Positions 26,506 to 34,286 of a DNA stretch of 64,000 nucleotides are shown here, piece by piece. A program made the position numbers and the translations under genes. Below the pieces are notes generated by a model. That model did not search any database. It had not been told where the DNA came from and saw only the letters and a program-made list of their open reading frames with translations. Each line of letters opens with the position of its first letter. Positions within the stretch are counted from its first letter, which is position 1. This stretch comes from Rhodopirellula islandica (GTDB lineage: Bacteria; Planctomycetota; Planctomycetia; Pirellulales; Pirellulaceae), in the NCBI RefSeq assembly GCF_001027925.1, contig NZ_LECT01000053.1, forward strand, positions 1-64,000. The letters are read 5' to 3'.

Positions 26506-26844
26506 ATCGACGTGGCAACTCAACCGGCCAATCACCATCGCCAGGTAGAACCTGGCCTACACTCGATCCGCACGTAGGCCAGGTTCCACCTGGCATCCAC
26601 GCCGATGCTTTGGAACAAAGCGAGGCGTGTTCGCGGTGGAACATGCCAGTGGTGTGGTGAACAGTCCGGCCAGTCACCATCGCCAGGTGGAACCTGGCCT
26701 ACACTCGATCCGCACGTAGGCCAGGTTCCACCTGGCATCCACGCCAATGCTTTGGAACAAAGCGAGGCGTGTTCGCGGTGGAACATGCCAGTGGTGTGGT
26801 GAACGATCCGGCCAGCCACCATCGCCAGGCGGGGCCTGGCCGAC
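26506..26844. repeat. 142-bp repeat array, right side of RAYT
   Basis: Two complete 142-bp units lie at 26536-26677 and 26678-26819. They are preceded by the last ~30 bases of a unit and followed by the first 25 bases of another (26820-26844), which has a diverged arm (ccaggcggggcctggcc). The units are the same family as those left of the RAYT gene, but the second half differs ('gtggaacatgccagtggtgtgg' in place of 'cagtcgggcatgtc'), so left and right copies form two subfamilies. The array ends 15 bases before the dnaB stop. Confidence 0.92.
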
Positions 26845-26858
26845 GGGAGAAGCAACCG

Positions 26859-28307
26859 TTAGAAGCCGCCGGGGCTGGTGAATTCTCGGTAGTCGTCGAA
26901 TTCGCTGTGATGTTCCGCGGCGCGGTTGCTGAATCGTGTGAAGTCGCCTTCCCAGGTCAGCTCGACATCACCAACTGGACCGTTCCGTTGCTTGGCGATG
27001 ATGATTTCGGCTTGTCCAGCGAACTGAGCTTTGTCCTCACCGCGGTGGTAATACTCTTCGCGGTGAACAAACATCACCACGTCGGCATCCTGCTCGATCG
27101 CACCCGACTCGCGAAGGTGAGACAACTTCGGGCGGTGATCCTTGCCGTCTTCGGCTTGCCGGTTGAGCTGTGACAAACACAGCAGCGGGACTTCCAGTTC
27201 ACGAGCCATCCCTTTCAAACGACGCGCGATCTTGGCAACCTGTTCCTGCCGTGGGTCACGTGAATTATCAGGCTCGATCAGCTGCAAGTAGTCAATCACG
27301 ACCAAGCCCAGACCGTCCTCTTTGCGTTTGATCCGACGGGCCGCGGCGGCGATCTCGCTGACCGTTCGACTGGGCGAATCGTCCACGAACAGAGGGGCTT
27401 GGCTGATGTCGTTGGCTTTGGAAACCAAGCGGTCACGGTCTTCGGAACTGATCGTCCCGTTTCGCAACCGGTGCCCGTTCACACGAGACAGACTGCACAG
27501 CATCCGGTCAGCCAATTCGATCGCTGACATTTCCAAGCTGACGAACAAAACCGGTTCGCGCTGCACGATTGCAACGTGCTCGGCGATGTTCATCGCGAGT
27601 GCCGTTTTCCCCATCGAAGGACGAGCGGCCAAAATGATCAGCTCACCGTGGTGCAACCCACCCGTCATTTGGTCAAAGTCGGTCAAGCCGGTTTCGGCAC
27701 CGCCTTCGACGTAGTCGTCACGCATCCGGGCTTCCATGCGATCCATCGCTTGGTGCAGCACGTCGCTGATCGCCCACACGGAGTTGCCAGAACGCCCCTC
27801 CATGATCGCGAAAACCTTTTGTTCCGCTTGAGCGCACAACTCCTTGGCGGTGCCAGTCTGTTCGTAGGCATCTCGTAGGATCTCGGTGCCCGATTCGATC
27901 AAGCGACGGAACATCGCTTTCTCACGCACAATCTCACCGTAGAACGCCGCGTGCGCCGCATTGGCGACACTGCCACCAAGCTGTGCCAGATACGCCGCAC
28001 CGCCGACCTTTTCAAAGTCACCGGCAGTTCGCATACGTGACACCAACAACGTGATGTCAATCTTTTCCCCCGAGTCAAACATGTCTCGAAGGTGGCGATA
28101 GATGATCTGGTTGGCTTCGTCGTAAAAGTCATCTGCCTTCAGCGACGCGATCTCGTCGCAGATGTCGGGCATCAACAGGACGGAACCGATCACGCCCATC
28201 TCGGCTTCGCGATCAAACGGCTGTTGCCGCGCAAGAATCTCGCTGGTCGTGGCTTTCTTTTCCTTCTTGCCGCGATGGGGTCCGTCAAACTTGTTGTCTG
28301 CGATCAT
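26859..28307 (-). CDS. dnaB: Replicative DNA helicase DnaB
   Basis: 482 residues. The N-terminal domain starts at about 27 (QQPFDREAEMGVIGSVLLMP). The RecA-like motor has Walker A ARPSMGKT (228-235), LFVSLEMSAIELADRML, the Walker B-containing LVVIDYLQLI, and LSQLNRQAEDGKDHRPKLSH as the DnaB H4 region. It unwinds DNA ahead of the fork and recruits primase. The first 25 residues are basic (GKKEKK) and extend beyond typical DnaB. It lies 100 bases downstream of dnaA on the same strand and is probably cotranscribed with it. No intein is present. Confidence 0.96.
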   Translation of the reverse strand: MIADNKFDGPHRGKKEKKATTSEILARQQPFDREAEMGVIGSVLLMPDICDEIASLKADDFYDEANQIIYRHLRDMFDSGEKIDITLLVSRMRTAGDFEKVGGAAYLAQLGGSVANAAHAAFYGEIVREKAMFRRLIESGTEILRDAYEQTGTAKELCAQAEQKVFAIMEGRSGNSVWAISDVLHQAMDRMEARMRDDYVEGGAETGLTDFDQMTGGLHHGELIILAARPSMGKTALAMNIAEHVAIVQREPVLFVSLEMSAIELADRMLCSLSRVNGHRLRNGTISSEDRDRLVSKANDISQAPLFVDDSPSRTVSEIAAAARRIKRKEDGLGLVVIDYLQLIEPDNSRDPRQEQVAKIARRLKGMARELEVPLLCLSQLNRQAEDGKDHRPKLSHLRESGAIEQDADVVMFVHREEYYHRGEDKAQFAGQAEIIIAKQRNGPVGDVELTWEGDFTRFSNRAAEHHSEFDDYREFTSPGGF

Positions 28308-28407
28308 CCGTGAAGCTGCCGTTGGGGTCGGATGGATGGTTCAAAGAAACGAATCCATTGGAAGTGATCGAAACACCGCGAATGGATGGCAATGAGTGGA
28401 CTGCCAA

Positions 28408-30147
28408 TCAGCCCACCCGCAAGCGTGATTCCACGCGAGCGATGGCGTCTTGTGCTGACATGGCACCGTCGCCAGCACCAATCGGTTTGCCACTGGACAA
28501 CCAAGTCTCCACTTTCGTGATGGCGGAGATCGCGTTGGAGTGGCTGCGTCGATTGAAGTGCTTGGCAATTTCAGTGAACGCACTGCCGGTGTGTTGACGC
28601 GCCAAGTACATCGCCAGGGTGCGAGGTTCACTGACCCGTCTTGTTTGAGCTTTGCTGCGCAGCCCGTCTCCTTCAAGCCCGAAAGTCTCACAAACCGCTT
28701 TTTCGATGCTTCTCAAAGTCGGGGCCACCTGGGTGCTTCGCAACAAATCTCCACCATAACGACGAATTTCGTCGATCGTGGGTTCGCGACGGAACATTCG
28801 CTGCAACATGCCAATCAGGTTCGCGATGCCACCCGCAGCACGGGCGTCGCCGCCAATCAGTTCGCTGACTTCTTCCAACAAGGCGTTGTCACATCCCAGC
28901 ACACAGCGGGTGGCGACCATCCGCTGCAACAGCTGAAATCGAGTTTGTTGATCGATCGCCGCCAGCGGACAGACCAACCCCGATGCCATCCGCCCGGCCA
29001 CTTCGCCGGTCAACCCGCGGATGTCACTGGGAGGTAGGTTGGCCGAGAAGACCAGCGGTTTCCCCGCCGACGCCAAGGTTTCCACGGTGTACAAAGCTTC
29101 TCGCAACGTCGCCGTTTTGGCAGCCAAGAAGTGGACGTCGTCGATCAGCAACGCGTCCACGTCCCGGTATCGTCGGCGGAAGGCTGGCAAACCGGTCGAG
29201 CCCACCGACACGACAAAGTCATTGGTGAATTGTTCCGCGGTCAGCAACACCACGCGTCGCATGCGCCGGCGAGTTCGAAACTCATTTGCCAAAGCCGCCA
29301 ACAAGTGGGACTTGCCCGTCCCCGTGGGGCCGTGCAAGAAAAGCGGCGTGGCAACAGATGGTGTCGCAACCGCCATCATCGCCGCGGAGAATGCGAATTC
29401 GTTGCAGGGACCGGTGATGAAACTTTCCAGCGTTCGGCCGCCAGTCGGTTGCGATTCGGGAAGCGGTGGAAGCTTGGATTTCGACGCGCGGGGTGTCGAG
29501 ACGACGACTTCCTCGTCATCCATCTCTTCATCGTCGAACTGATCTCCCTCAGGCAACTCCGACGCCGCGATGGGATCGTGTTCCACCCGACCGCGTGAAC
29601 GACCTCGTCCACCACGCGAACCACCGGATCGGTCATCGCCAGTGGCGGTGGATTGAGCAAGCAAGTTGGCCAAACTATTGGCTGATCCGCGACGGCCACC
29701 GGATGACCGTCCCGTGCTGGCACGACCAGTAGAGGCACGACCACTGGTCTGCCGCGCCGTCGAGCGGCGCCCGCCGCTGCTCTTCGTGCTCGCTTTCTCT
29801 TCCGCAGCGACCTTGGCCGCGCGAGTTCTTTTTTTGGGGGCGGGTTGCTCCGCTTCTTCCACGTCAATGCGATATCGAGATCGCTCACCACAGGCAATCA
29901 TCGCCGCGGCGCGCAATTCGGTTGCGAAGCTGTTGCCCATGCGCTGCGCGGCAAACGGACCACTGGTTCGTATGACCACCACCACGGTTGGCTTGCCATC
30001 ATCGGGTGACTCGCCGACCTCCAAGTCGAAGCCAACCCCATGGGTGAACCACAACCGGTATCGGTCAGCGCCGATTCGTTGATGCAGAGCCTCGGCGAAC
30101 CGTTCAATGGCTTCTTGCGTCTCGATGCTACCTTGCGTCGACGACAT
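28408..30147 (-). CDS. dnaA: Chromosomal replication initiator DnaA, long linker
   Basis: 579 residues from the ATG at 30147 (MSSTQGSIETQEAIERF); upstream GTG 30186 and ATG 30171 are alternatives. Domain I covers about 1-95. A long domain II (about 100-225) is rich in Ser, Gly, Arg and Thr, with repeats such as SGRASTGRASTGR, then an acidic patch DDEEMDDEEV. Domain III has Walker A GPTGTGKS (273-280) and Walker B ALLIDDVHFL. Domain IV contains RTLAMYLARQHTGSAFTEIA and FNRRSHSNAISAITKVE, where canonical DnaA has a 'GxRDHSTV' box-binding signature. The fold is DnaA, but the linker and the box-reading helix are atypical. ATP-bound DnaA opens oriC. dnaB follows on the same strand. Confidence 0.93.
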   Translation of the reverse strand: MSSTQGSIETQEAIERFAEALHQRIGADRYRLWFTHGVGFDLEVGESPDDGKPTVVVVIRTSGPFAAQRMGNSFATELRAAAMIACGERSRYRIDVEEAEQPAPKKRTRAAKVAAEEKASTKSSGGRRSTARQTSGRASTGRASTGRSSGGRRGSANSLANLLAQSTATGDDRSGGSRGGRGRSRGRVEHDPIAASELPEGDQFDDEEMDDEEVVVSTPRASKSKLPPLPESQPTGGRTLESFITGPCNEFAFSAAMMAVATPSVATPLFLHGPTGTGKSHLLAALANEFRTRRRMRRVVLLTAEQFTNDFVVSVGSTGLPAFRRRYRDVDALLIDDVHFLAAKTATLREALYTVETLASAGKPLVFSANLPPSDIRGLTGEVAGRMASGLVCPLAAIDQQTRFQLLQRMVATRCVLGCDNALLEEVSELIGGDARAAGGIANLIGMLQRMFRREPTIDEIRRYGGDLLRSTQVAPTLRSIEKAVCETFGLEGDGLRSKAQTRRVSEPRTLAMYLARQHTGSAFTEIAKHFNRRSHSNAISAITKVETWLSSGKPIGAGDGAMSAQDAIARVESRLRVG

Positions 30148-30598
30148 ACCGGTTGCGCAGACCTCCCTCATGGATTTTGTTAACACGGGCGACGAATCGG
30201 GCGGCCAGCGTGGCTGCGATTCTTCGAAGCGATGAGTGTCGCCGAGTGATGTGCTCCCTCACGACGTTGGGGCAGATTCTAGGTTTGCTAGCAAACAAGT
30301 CAAATAGATTGAGTGAAGTTTTGGAGCGTGGGCGCCGACACGGCGGGAGGCCACTCAGCGGGGTCGGGAAATCCCGAGCCGATCGCGATCCGAGATCATG
30401 ACGGAGTCTGTTCAGTGTCGGCAAGGCGAGTTTAGTGACTGGTGGAAAAACTGTCGGTAACCTTTTCCACACAAAACCTTCTTCAAATTGTCACGTTCGT
30501 AAACACTCCTCACGACAACACTTACGACCACCAACCCTTGTTGATAAGAATTTTGACGCGAAAATCGGCGTTTCGGCACTGTCGCGGGTGGCGGCCCT
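30148..30598. other. dnaA-maf intergenic region, candidate oriC
   Basis: This 451-base divergent region holds several symmetric elements. A 14-bp palindrome GTTTGCTAGCAAAC lies at 30283-30296. TCGGGA-AA-TCCCGA lies at 30364-30377 and GATCGCGATC at 30381-30390. The inverted pair GTGGAAAA (30442-30449) / TTTTCCAC (30463-30470) includes TTTTCCACA, which fits the DnaA-box consensus TTWTNCACA. TGTTGATAA at 30539-30547 is one base from an inverted DnaA box. The stretch 30463-30560 is relatively AT-rich. Proximity to dnaA makes this a candidate origin, but the boxes are few and planctomycete box sequences are poorly known. Promoters for dnaA and maf must also be here. Confidence 0.45.
30283..30296. 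promoter_or_regulatory. 14-bp palindrome, candidate operator
   Basis: GTTTGCTAGCAAAC is a perfect palindrome in the dnaA upstream region, 136 bases before the dnaA start. Perfect symmetry of this length suggests a dimeric regulator site. The bound protein cannot be named from sequence. Confidence 0.4.
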
Positions 30599-31327
30599 GT
30601 GCCATCCGATAAACTGACGGGCATGATGAGCGAACTCCCCCTGATGAACGACCTCCCGCGAGCCGAGTTGCCCGGTTCTCAAACCGGAAATCCGGAACCA
30701 TTGATCCTGGCCAGCGGGTCCCCGCGACGGGCCCAATTGCTGGCAGCGGCAGGTTACGAATTCTCGGTTCAACCGGCCTCGGATTCTGCCGAGTGTGGCA
30801 TCTGTAGCCGAGAGACCGCCCCCGAAATGGTGGCCCGGTTGGCCTACCGCAAAGCCGCCGACGTCGTCGCCCGAATCGATGACGGGCTGGTCTTGGCCGC
30901 CGACACGGTCGCCTCCTGCGTGGGAAGCATTTTAGGGAAACCGCATGACCGCGATCACGCGGAAGAAATGCTGCGTTTACTCAGCGGTCGCGAGCATGAT
31001 GTTTACACCGGCGTCTGCTTTTGGTCGCGTCGGGACGAGAAATTCGTCGTGGATGTGGTTCGCACTCGGTTGCGAATGGCAGAGCTGAGCAAAGAACAGC
31101 TGCACGAACACCTGGAGAGTTTGCAGTGGGAGGGCAAGGCAGGCGCTTTCGGCTATCAAGACGGGAACGACTGGTTGACGGTCATTGGCAATGATAGTGA
31201 AAGCAACGTTGTCGGATTGCCGATGGAACGACTGGCGGAATTGTTGGAAAATTTCAACCAGAACGCCGAAAAGATAACCACCCCGACGACCGATTCGATT
31301 GAATCATCCGATTCAAGCTGCTCCTGA
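30599..31327 (+). CDS. maf: Maf-family nucleoside triphosphate pyrophosphatase
   Basis: 242 residues from the GTG at 30599; in-frame ATGs at 30623 and 30626 would give 234 or 233 residues and may be the real start. The Maf fold is clear: LILASGSPRRAQLLAAAGYE (ASGSPRR binds phosphates), APEMVARLAYRKA, and VLAADTVASCV where the Asp is the catalytic base. GKPHDRDHAEEMLRLLSGREHDVYTG and WEGKAGAFGYQD are further family motifs. Maf proteins hydrolyse noncanonical or modified nucleoside triphosphates to keep them out of nucleic acids. The C-terminal 25 residues are low-complexity Thr/Ser/Asp. It diverges from dnaA. Confidence 0.92.
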   Translation: MPSDKLTGMMSELPLMNDLPRAELPGSQTGNPEPLILASGSPRRAQLLAAAGYEFSVQPASDSAECGICSRETAPEMVARLAYRKAADVVARIDDGLVLAADTVASCVGSILGKPHDRDHAEEMLRLLSGREHDVYTGVCFWSRRDEKFVVDVVRTRLRMAELSKEQLHEHLESLQWEGKAGAFGYQDGNDWLTVIGNDSESNVVGLPMERLAELLENFNQNAEKITTPTTDSIESSDSSCS

Positions 31328-31466
31328 GTGCAAGCACTTTAGGGAGCAGAGGCGGCGAAGGACGGCGTTGACGAATCGAATGTCCCATTGCCCACCCAGT
31401 ACCCTCGTGCGATTGTCACCGTGTCACTGCCGTGACTGACCGCGCCCTAGCAGATGGATTTGTTTG

Positions 31467-32468
31467 ATGATTGGATCACTCGTCCGCTCCAGCCTGACCG
31501 GTTGCATTGCCTTGCTCGCCGCCCTGTCGCTGGCTTCTTCAGCCAACGCACAGAACTGGGCTGAAAAGATGTTCACCGAGACCAAACATGACTTCCGAGT
31601 CGTCGGGCGTGGCACCAAAGCTGAATTCAAATTTGAATTTCGCAATCTGTACGAAGAAACAGTCCACGTCCAAGGCGTTCGCAGCAGCTGCGGATGCACC
31701 ACGCCGACGGTGTCGGACGACACTCTGGAAACCCACGAAACCAGTTCGATCATCGCGACCCTGAACACGAGCACCTTCATCGGTCAAAAAGCAGCCACGG
31801 TGACGGTCGTGTTTGATCGACCGTATTATGCCGAAGTGCAGTTGCAGGTCAGTGGATTCATTCGCACCGATGTCACGTTTGATCCGCCCGAAGTTGACTT
31901 CGGTCAGTGCAAAAACGGCGAGGTCAAAGAGCAAGACATCACAATCACGCATCGCGGCAACTCGAATTGGCGATTGACCGACGTCCGCAGCCACTGCGAT
32001 GACTTCGCCGTGAAGTTGGAACAACCAACCGTTCAATCGAACATGGTTCAGTACAAGATGCGTGTTCGGATGAAGGAAACGATGTCCGAAGGCGAAATTC
32101 GGGAACGCCTGACGTTGGTCAGCAACGACACCAAATTCCCAACCATCGAAATGTCGATCGCGGGAATGATTCGTCCCACGATCAGCGTGTCCCCCGCCGC
32201 CGTCAGCCTGGGGACCACCGAGTCGGGCCAAACGGTCAGCAAACGACTGCTGGTTCGCGGCGAAGAGCCCTTTGAAATCCAAAAGGTTCTTTGCTCGGAC
32301 GATCGCTTTCAGTTTGAAATTCCCGAAGGCAAGAAGAAGCTGCACTTCTTAGAGATGAAGTTCACCGGCGGTGACAATCCTGATCGCGTCGCTCAACGAA
32401 TCCAGATCGTGACCGACCTGCCGGGTGACAAGACCGCGGAGTGTGTTGCCACCGGCACAGTGAAGTAG
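31467..32468 (+). CDS. Exported DUF1573 domain protein
   Basis: 333 residues from the ATG at 31467; a TTG at 31464 is adjacent. The signal peptide is GCIALLAALSLASSANA. The first DUF1573 unit is HDFRVVGRGTKAEFKFEFRN, then VHVQGVRSSCGCTTP, with the characteristic Cys-Gly-Cys. Two further Ig-like beta units follow (FDPPEVDFGQCKNGEVKEQD at about 140; ISVSPAAVSLGTTESGQTVS at about 235). DUF1573 proteins are abundant in planctomycetes and Bacteroidetes and are thought to be extracytoplasmic, perhaps binding or scaffolding. No enzymatic motif is seen. Confidence 0.85.
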   Translation: MIGSLVRSSLTGCIALLAALSLASSANAQNWAEKMFTETKHDFRVVGRGTKAEFKFEFRNLYEETVHVQGVRSSCGCTTPTVSDDTLETHETSSIIATLNTSTFIGQKAATVTVVFDRPYYAEVQLQVSGFIRTDVTFDPPEVDFGQCKNGEVKEQDITITHRGNSNWRLTDVRSHCDDFAVKLEQPTVQSNMVQYKMRVRMKETMSEGEIRERLTLVSNDTKFPTIEMSIAGMIRPTISVSPAAVSLGTTESGQTVSKRLLVRGEEPFEIQKVLCSDDRFQFEIPEGKKKLHFLEMKFTGGDNPDRVAQRIQIVTDLPGDKTAECVATGTVK

Positions 32469-32561
32469 ACTTCACGTCAAAGGTCCATTCGCCGATCCTG
32501 AGACGAAGGGATCGCTTGGGCTGATCTCGGGCGAACGCCCTTCGCCCCATCGTCACGTTGC

Positions 32562-34043
32562 ATGCTAACTTCGCCTCCCACTCTGACCGCCGACTCGCAC
32601 GTTCACTTTCTGACCGGGCGATTGGCGGAAACCGCGGTCAGCGAAGAGGCCACTCGAATCGCCAACAAATTTGGTTGCCGTCACAGCGTGGGGGTGGTGC
32701 CAATCACCGTGGCCGCTCTGATCACTCCCAAGTGGCTTTCTCGGCACTGGGAGATTCCCGAGTCGGCAACGCATGTGATCCTGCCAGGTTTTCTCCAGGA
32801 CAACCTGGAAGCCGCCGGCGATTTGGCCGCGCCGCTGCTGGGACTGATCCAGCAAACTTCGGCCGAAGTGATCTGCGGCCCCAAAGACTGCCGAGACCTG
32901 CACGCCTGGATGACCGGTCGCCAAGAATCCGTTGACCTGTCAGCGCACTCGATTGAAATCATCGCCGAGATCAATCACGCGCCGCGTTTGCCGGTCGCGG
33001 AAGTCGTCCAACTCGCGAATCGTTTGCAAGCTGACGGCGCGGACCGAATCGACGTGGGCTGCGATCCTTCGCGACGCTGCCAGGCAATCGGTGACTATGT
33101 CTCCGCCTTGATCGACGCTGGCCACACGATCAGCATCGACACGTTTGATCCGCGTGAGGCCGGCGACGCGATTCGAGCCGGCGCGACGTTGGTCCTGTCG
33201 GTCAGTTCGGCCAATCGAGACGCCGCGCGGGATTGGGGATGTGAAGTCGTTGCGATCCCGGATGTGCCCGACGATCTCAAAAGCTTGGATCAAACAATTG
33301 AATTTTTGATCCGTCACAGCATCCCATTTCGCGTCGACCCGATCCTCGAACCCATCGGGTCGGCCTTCACCCAGAGTCTGCTGCGTTACACAGAAGTTCG
33401 ACGACGGTATCCCGAGGTCGAAATGTTGATGGGAATCGGCAACTTGACCGAACTGACCGACGTGGATTCGGCGGGAGTCAACTTTTTGCTGCTCGGAATC
33501 TGCCAGGAACTCTCGATTGGCAGTGTCCTGACGACGCAAGTGATCAATTGGGCCAGATCATCCGTCCGCGAATGCGATATTGCTCGGCGACTCGTTCACC
33601 ACGCCGTCTCTCGCGGCGTTCCGCCCAAGCGGTTGTCCGAGGAATTGGTGATGCTTCGTGATCCAAAGTTGCGACCACACTCGGAAACGGCACTGCAGGC
33701 GCTCGCGGATGGTGTGAAAGACAACAATTACCGATTGATCGCGCAAGATGACAGCCTTCACATGATCAGCGCGGGGTTGCACCTGACCGGCAAAGACCCG
33801 TTCGAACTATTTGCTGAATTGATGAACCGCCCCCAAGCGGACAACGTGGACGCTGCGCATGCGTTTTACTTGGGCTACGAAATGGCCAAGGCCACGATCG
33901 CGTTGACGTTGGGCAAACAGTACGAACAAGACCAAGCGTTGCACTGGGGACATCTAACGGTCCCAGAAGACACCCACCGGATCGAGCGGACCAGCCGGCA
34001 CGCCCCCCAGCCTCCCAAGAAAGACGACACCGCCAACGGCTGA
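32562..34043 (+). CDS. DUF6513 / dihydropteroate-synthase-like protein
   Basis: 493 residues. Residues 1-120 form the DUF6513-type N-terminal domain (FLTGRLAETAVSEEATRIAN, then VGVVPITVAALITPKW). Residues about 130-370 resemble dihydropteroate synthase: IEIIAEINHAP, then GADRIDVGCDPSRR, IDTFDPREAGDAI and VDPILEPIGSAFTQSLLRY. This family occurs with genes for tetrahydromethanopterin-linked C1 transfer in methylotrophs and in planctomycetes. A role in making or using methanopterin, and so in formaldehyde oxidation, is inferred. No other C1 gene lies in the window. Residues after about 470 are basic and probably disordered. Confidence 0.82.
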   Translation: MLTSPPTLTADSHVHFLTGRLAETAVSEEATRIANKFGCRHSVGVVPITVAALITPKWLSRHWEIPESATHVILPGFLQDNLEAAGDLAAPLLGLIQQTSAEVICGPKDCRDLHAWMTGRQESVDLSAHSIEIIAEINHAPRLPVAEVVQLANRLQADGADRIDVGCDPSRRCQAIGDYVSALIDAGHTISIDTFDPREAGDAIRAGATLVLSVSSANRDAARDWGCEVVAIPDVPDDLKSLDQTIEFLIRHSIPFRVDPILEPIGSAFTQSLLRYTEVRRRYPEVEMLMGIGNLTELTDVDSAGVNFLLLGICQELSIGSVLTTQVINWARSSVRECDIARRLVHHAVSRGVPPKRLSEELVMLRDPKLRPHSETALQALADGVKDNNYRLIAQDDSLHMISAGLHLTGKDPFELFAELMNRPQADNVDAAHAFYLGYEMAKATIALTLGKQYEQDQALHWGHLTVPEDTHRIERTSRHAPQPPKKDDTANG

Positions 34044-34286
34044 GTGTCTCTGCTGGCGAAATCGTTTGCCATTTCTTTGCAGCGAGGGGGAGGGCATCTG
34101 ACCAACCTAACTGTGTTCGGATTGATGTCGTCGCAAGGGACTCAATCGCTGCAGTTGATCCCCTTGGTCCCCAACCGAACACTCCGAACGTTTTAACATT
34201 TCGCGAATGCGGTCTTGCCCTTTGAAGCAATCGGGTAAAACCTAACCAGAGATTCTCGATTCGGTTCCTTTGGTTCGGTTGCCCAC

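Noticed and set aside
25329-26844. 142-bp repeats as a CRISPR array
   Set aside because: Units are contiguous with no unique spacers, and the neighbouring gene is a RAYT rather than a cas gene.
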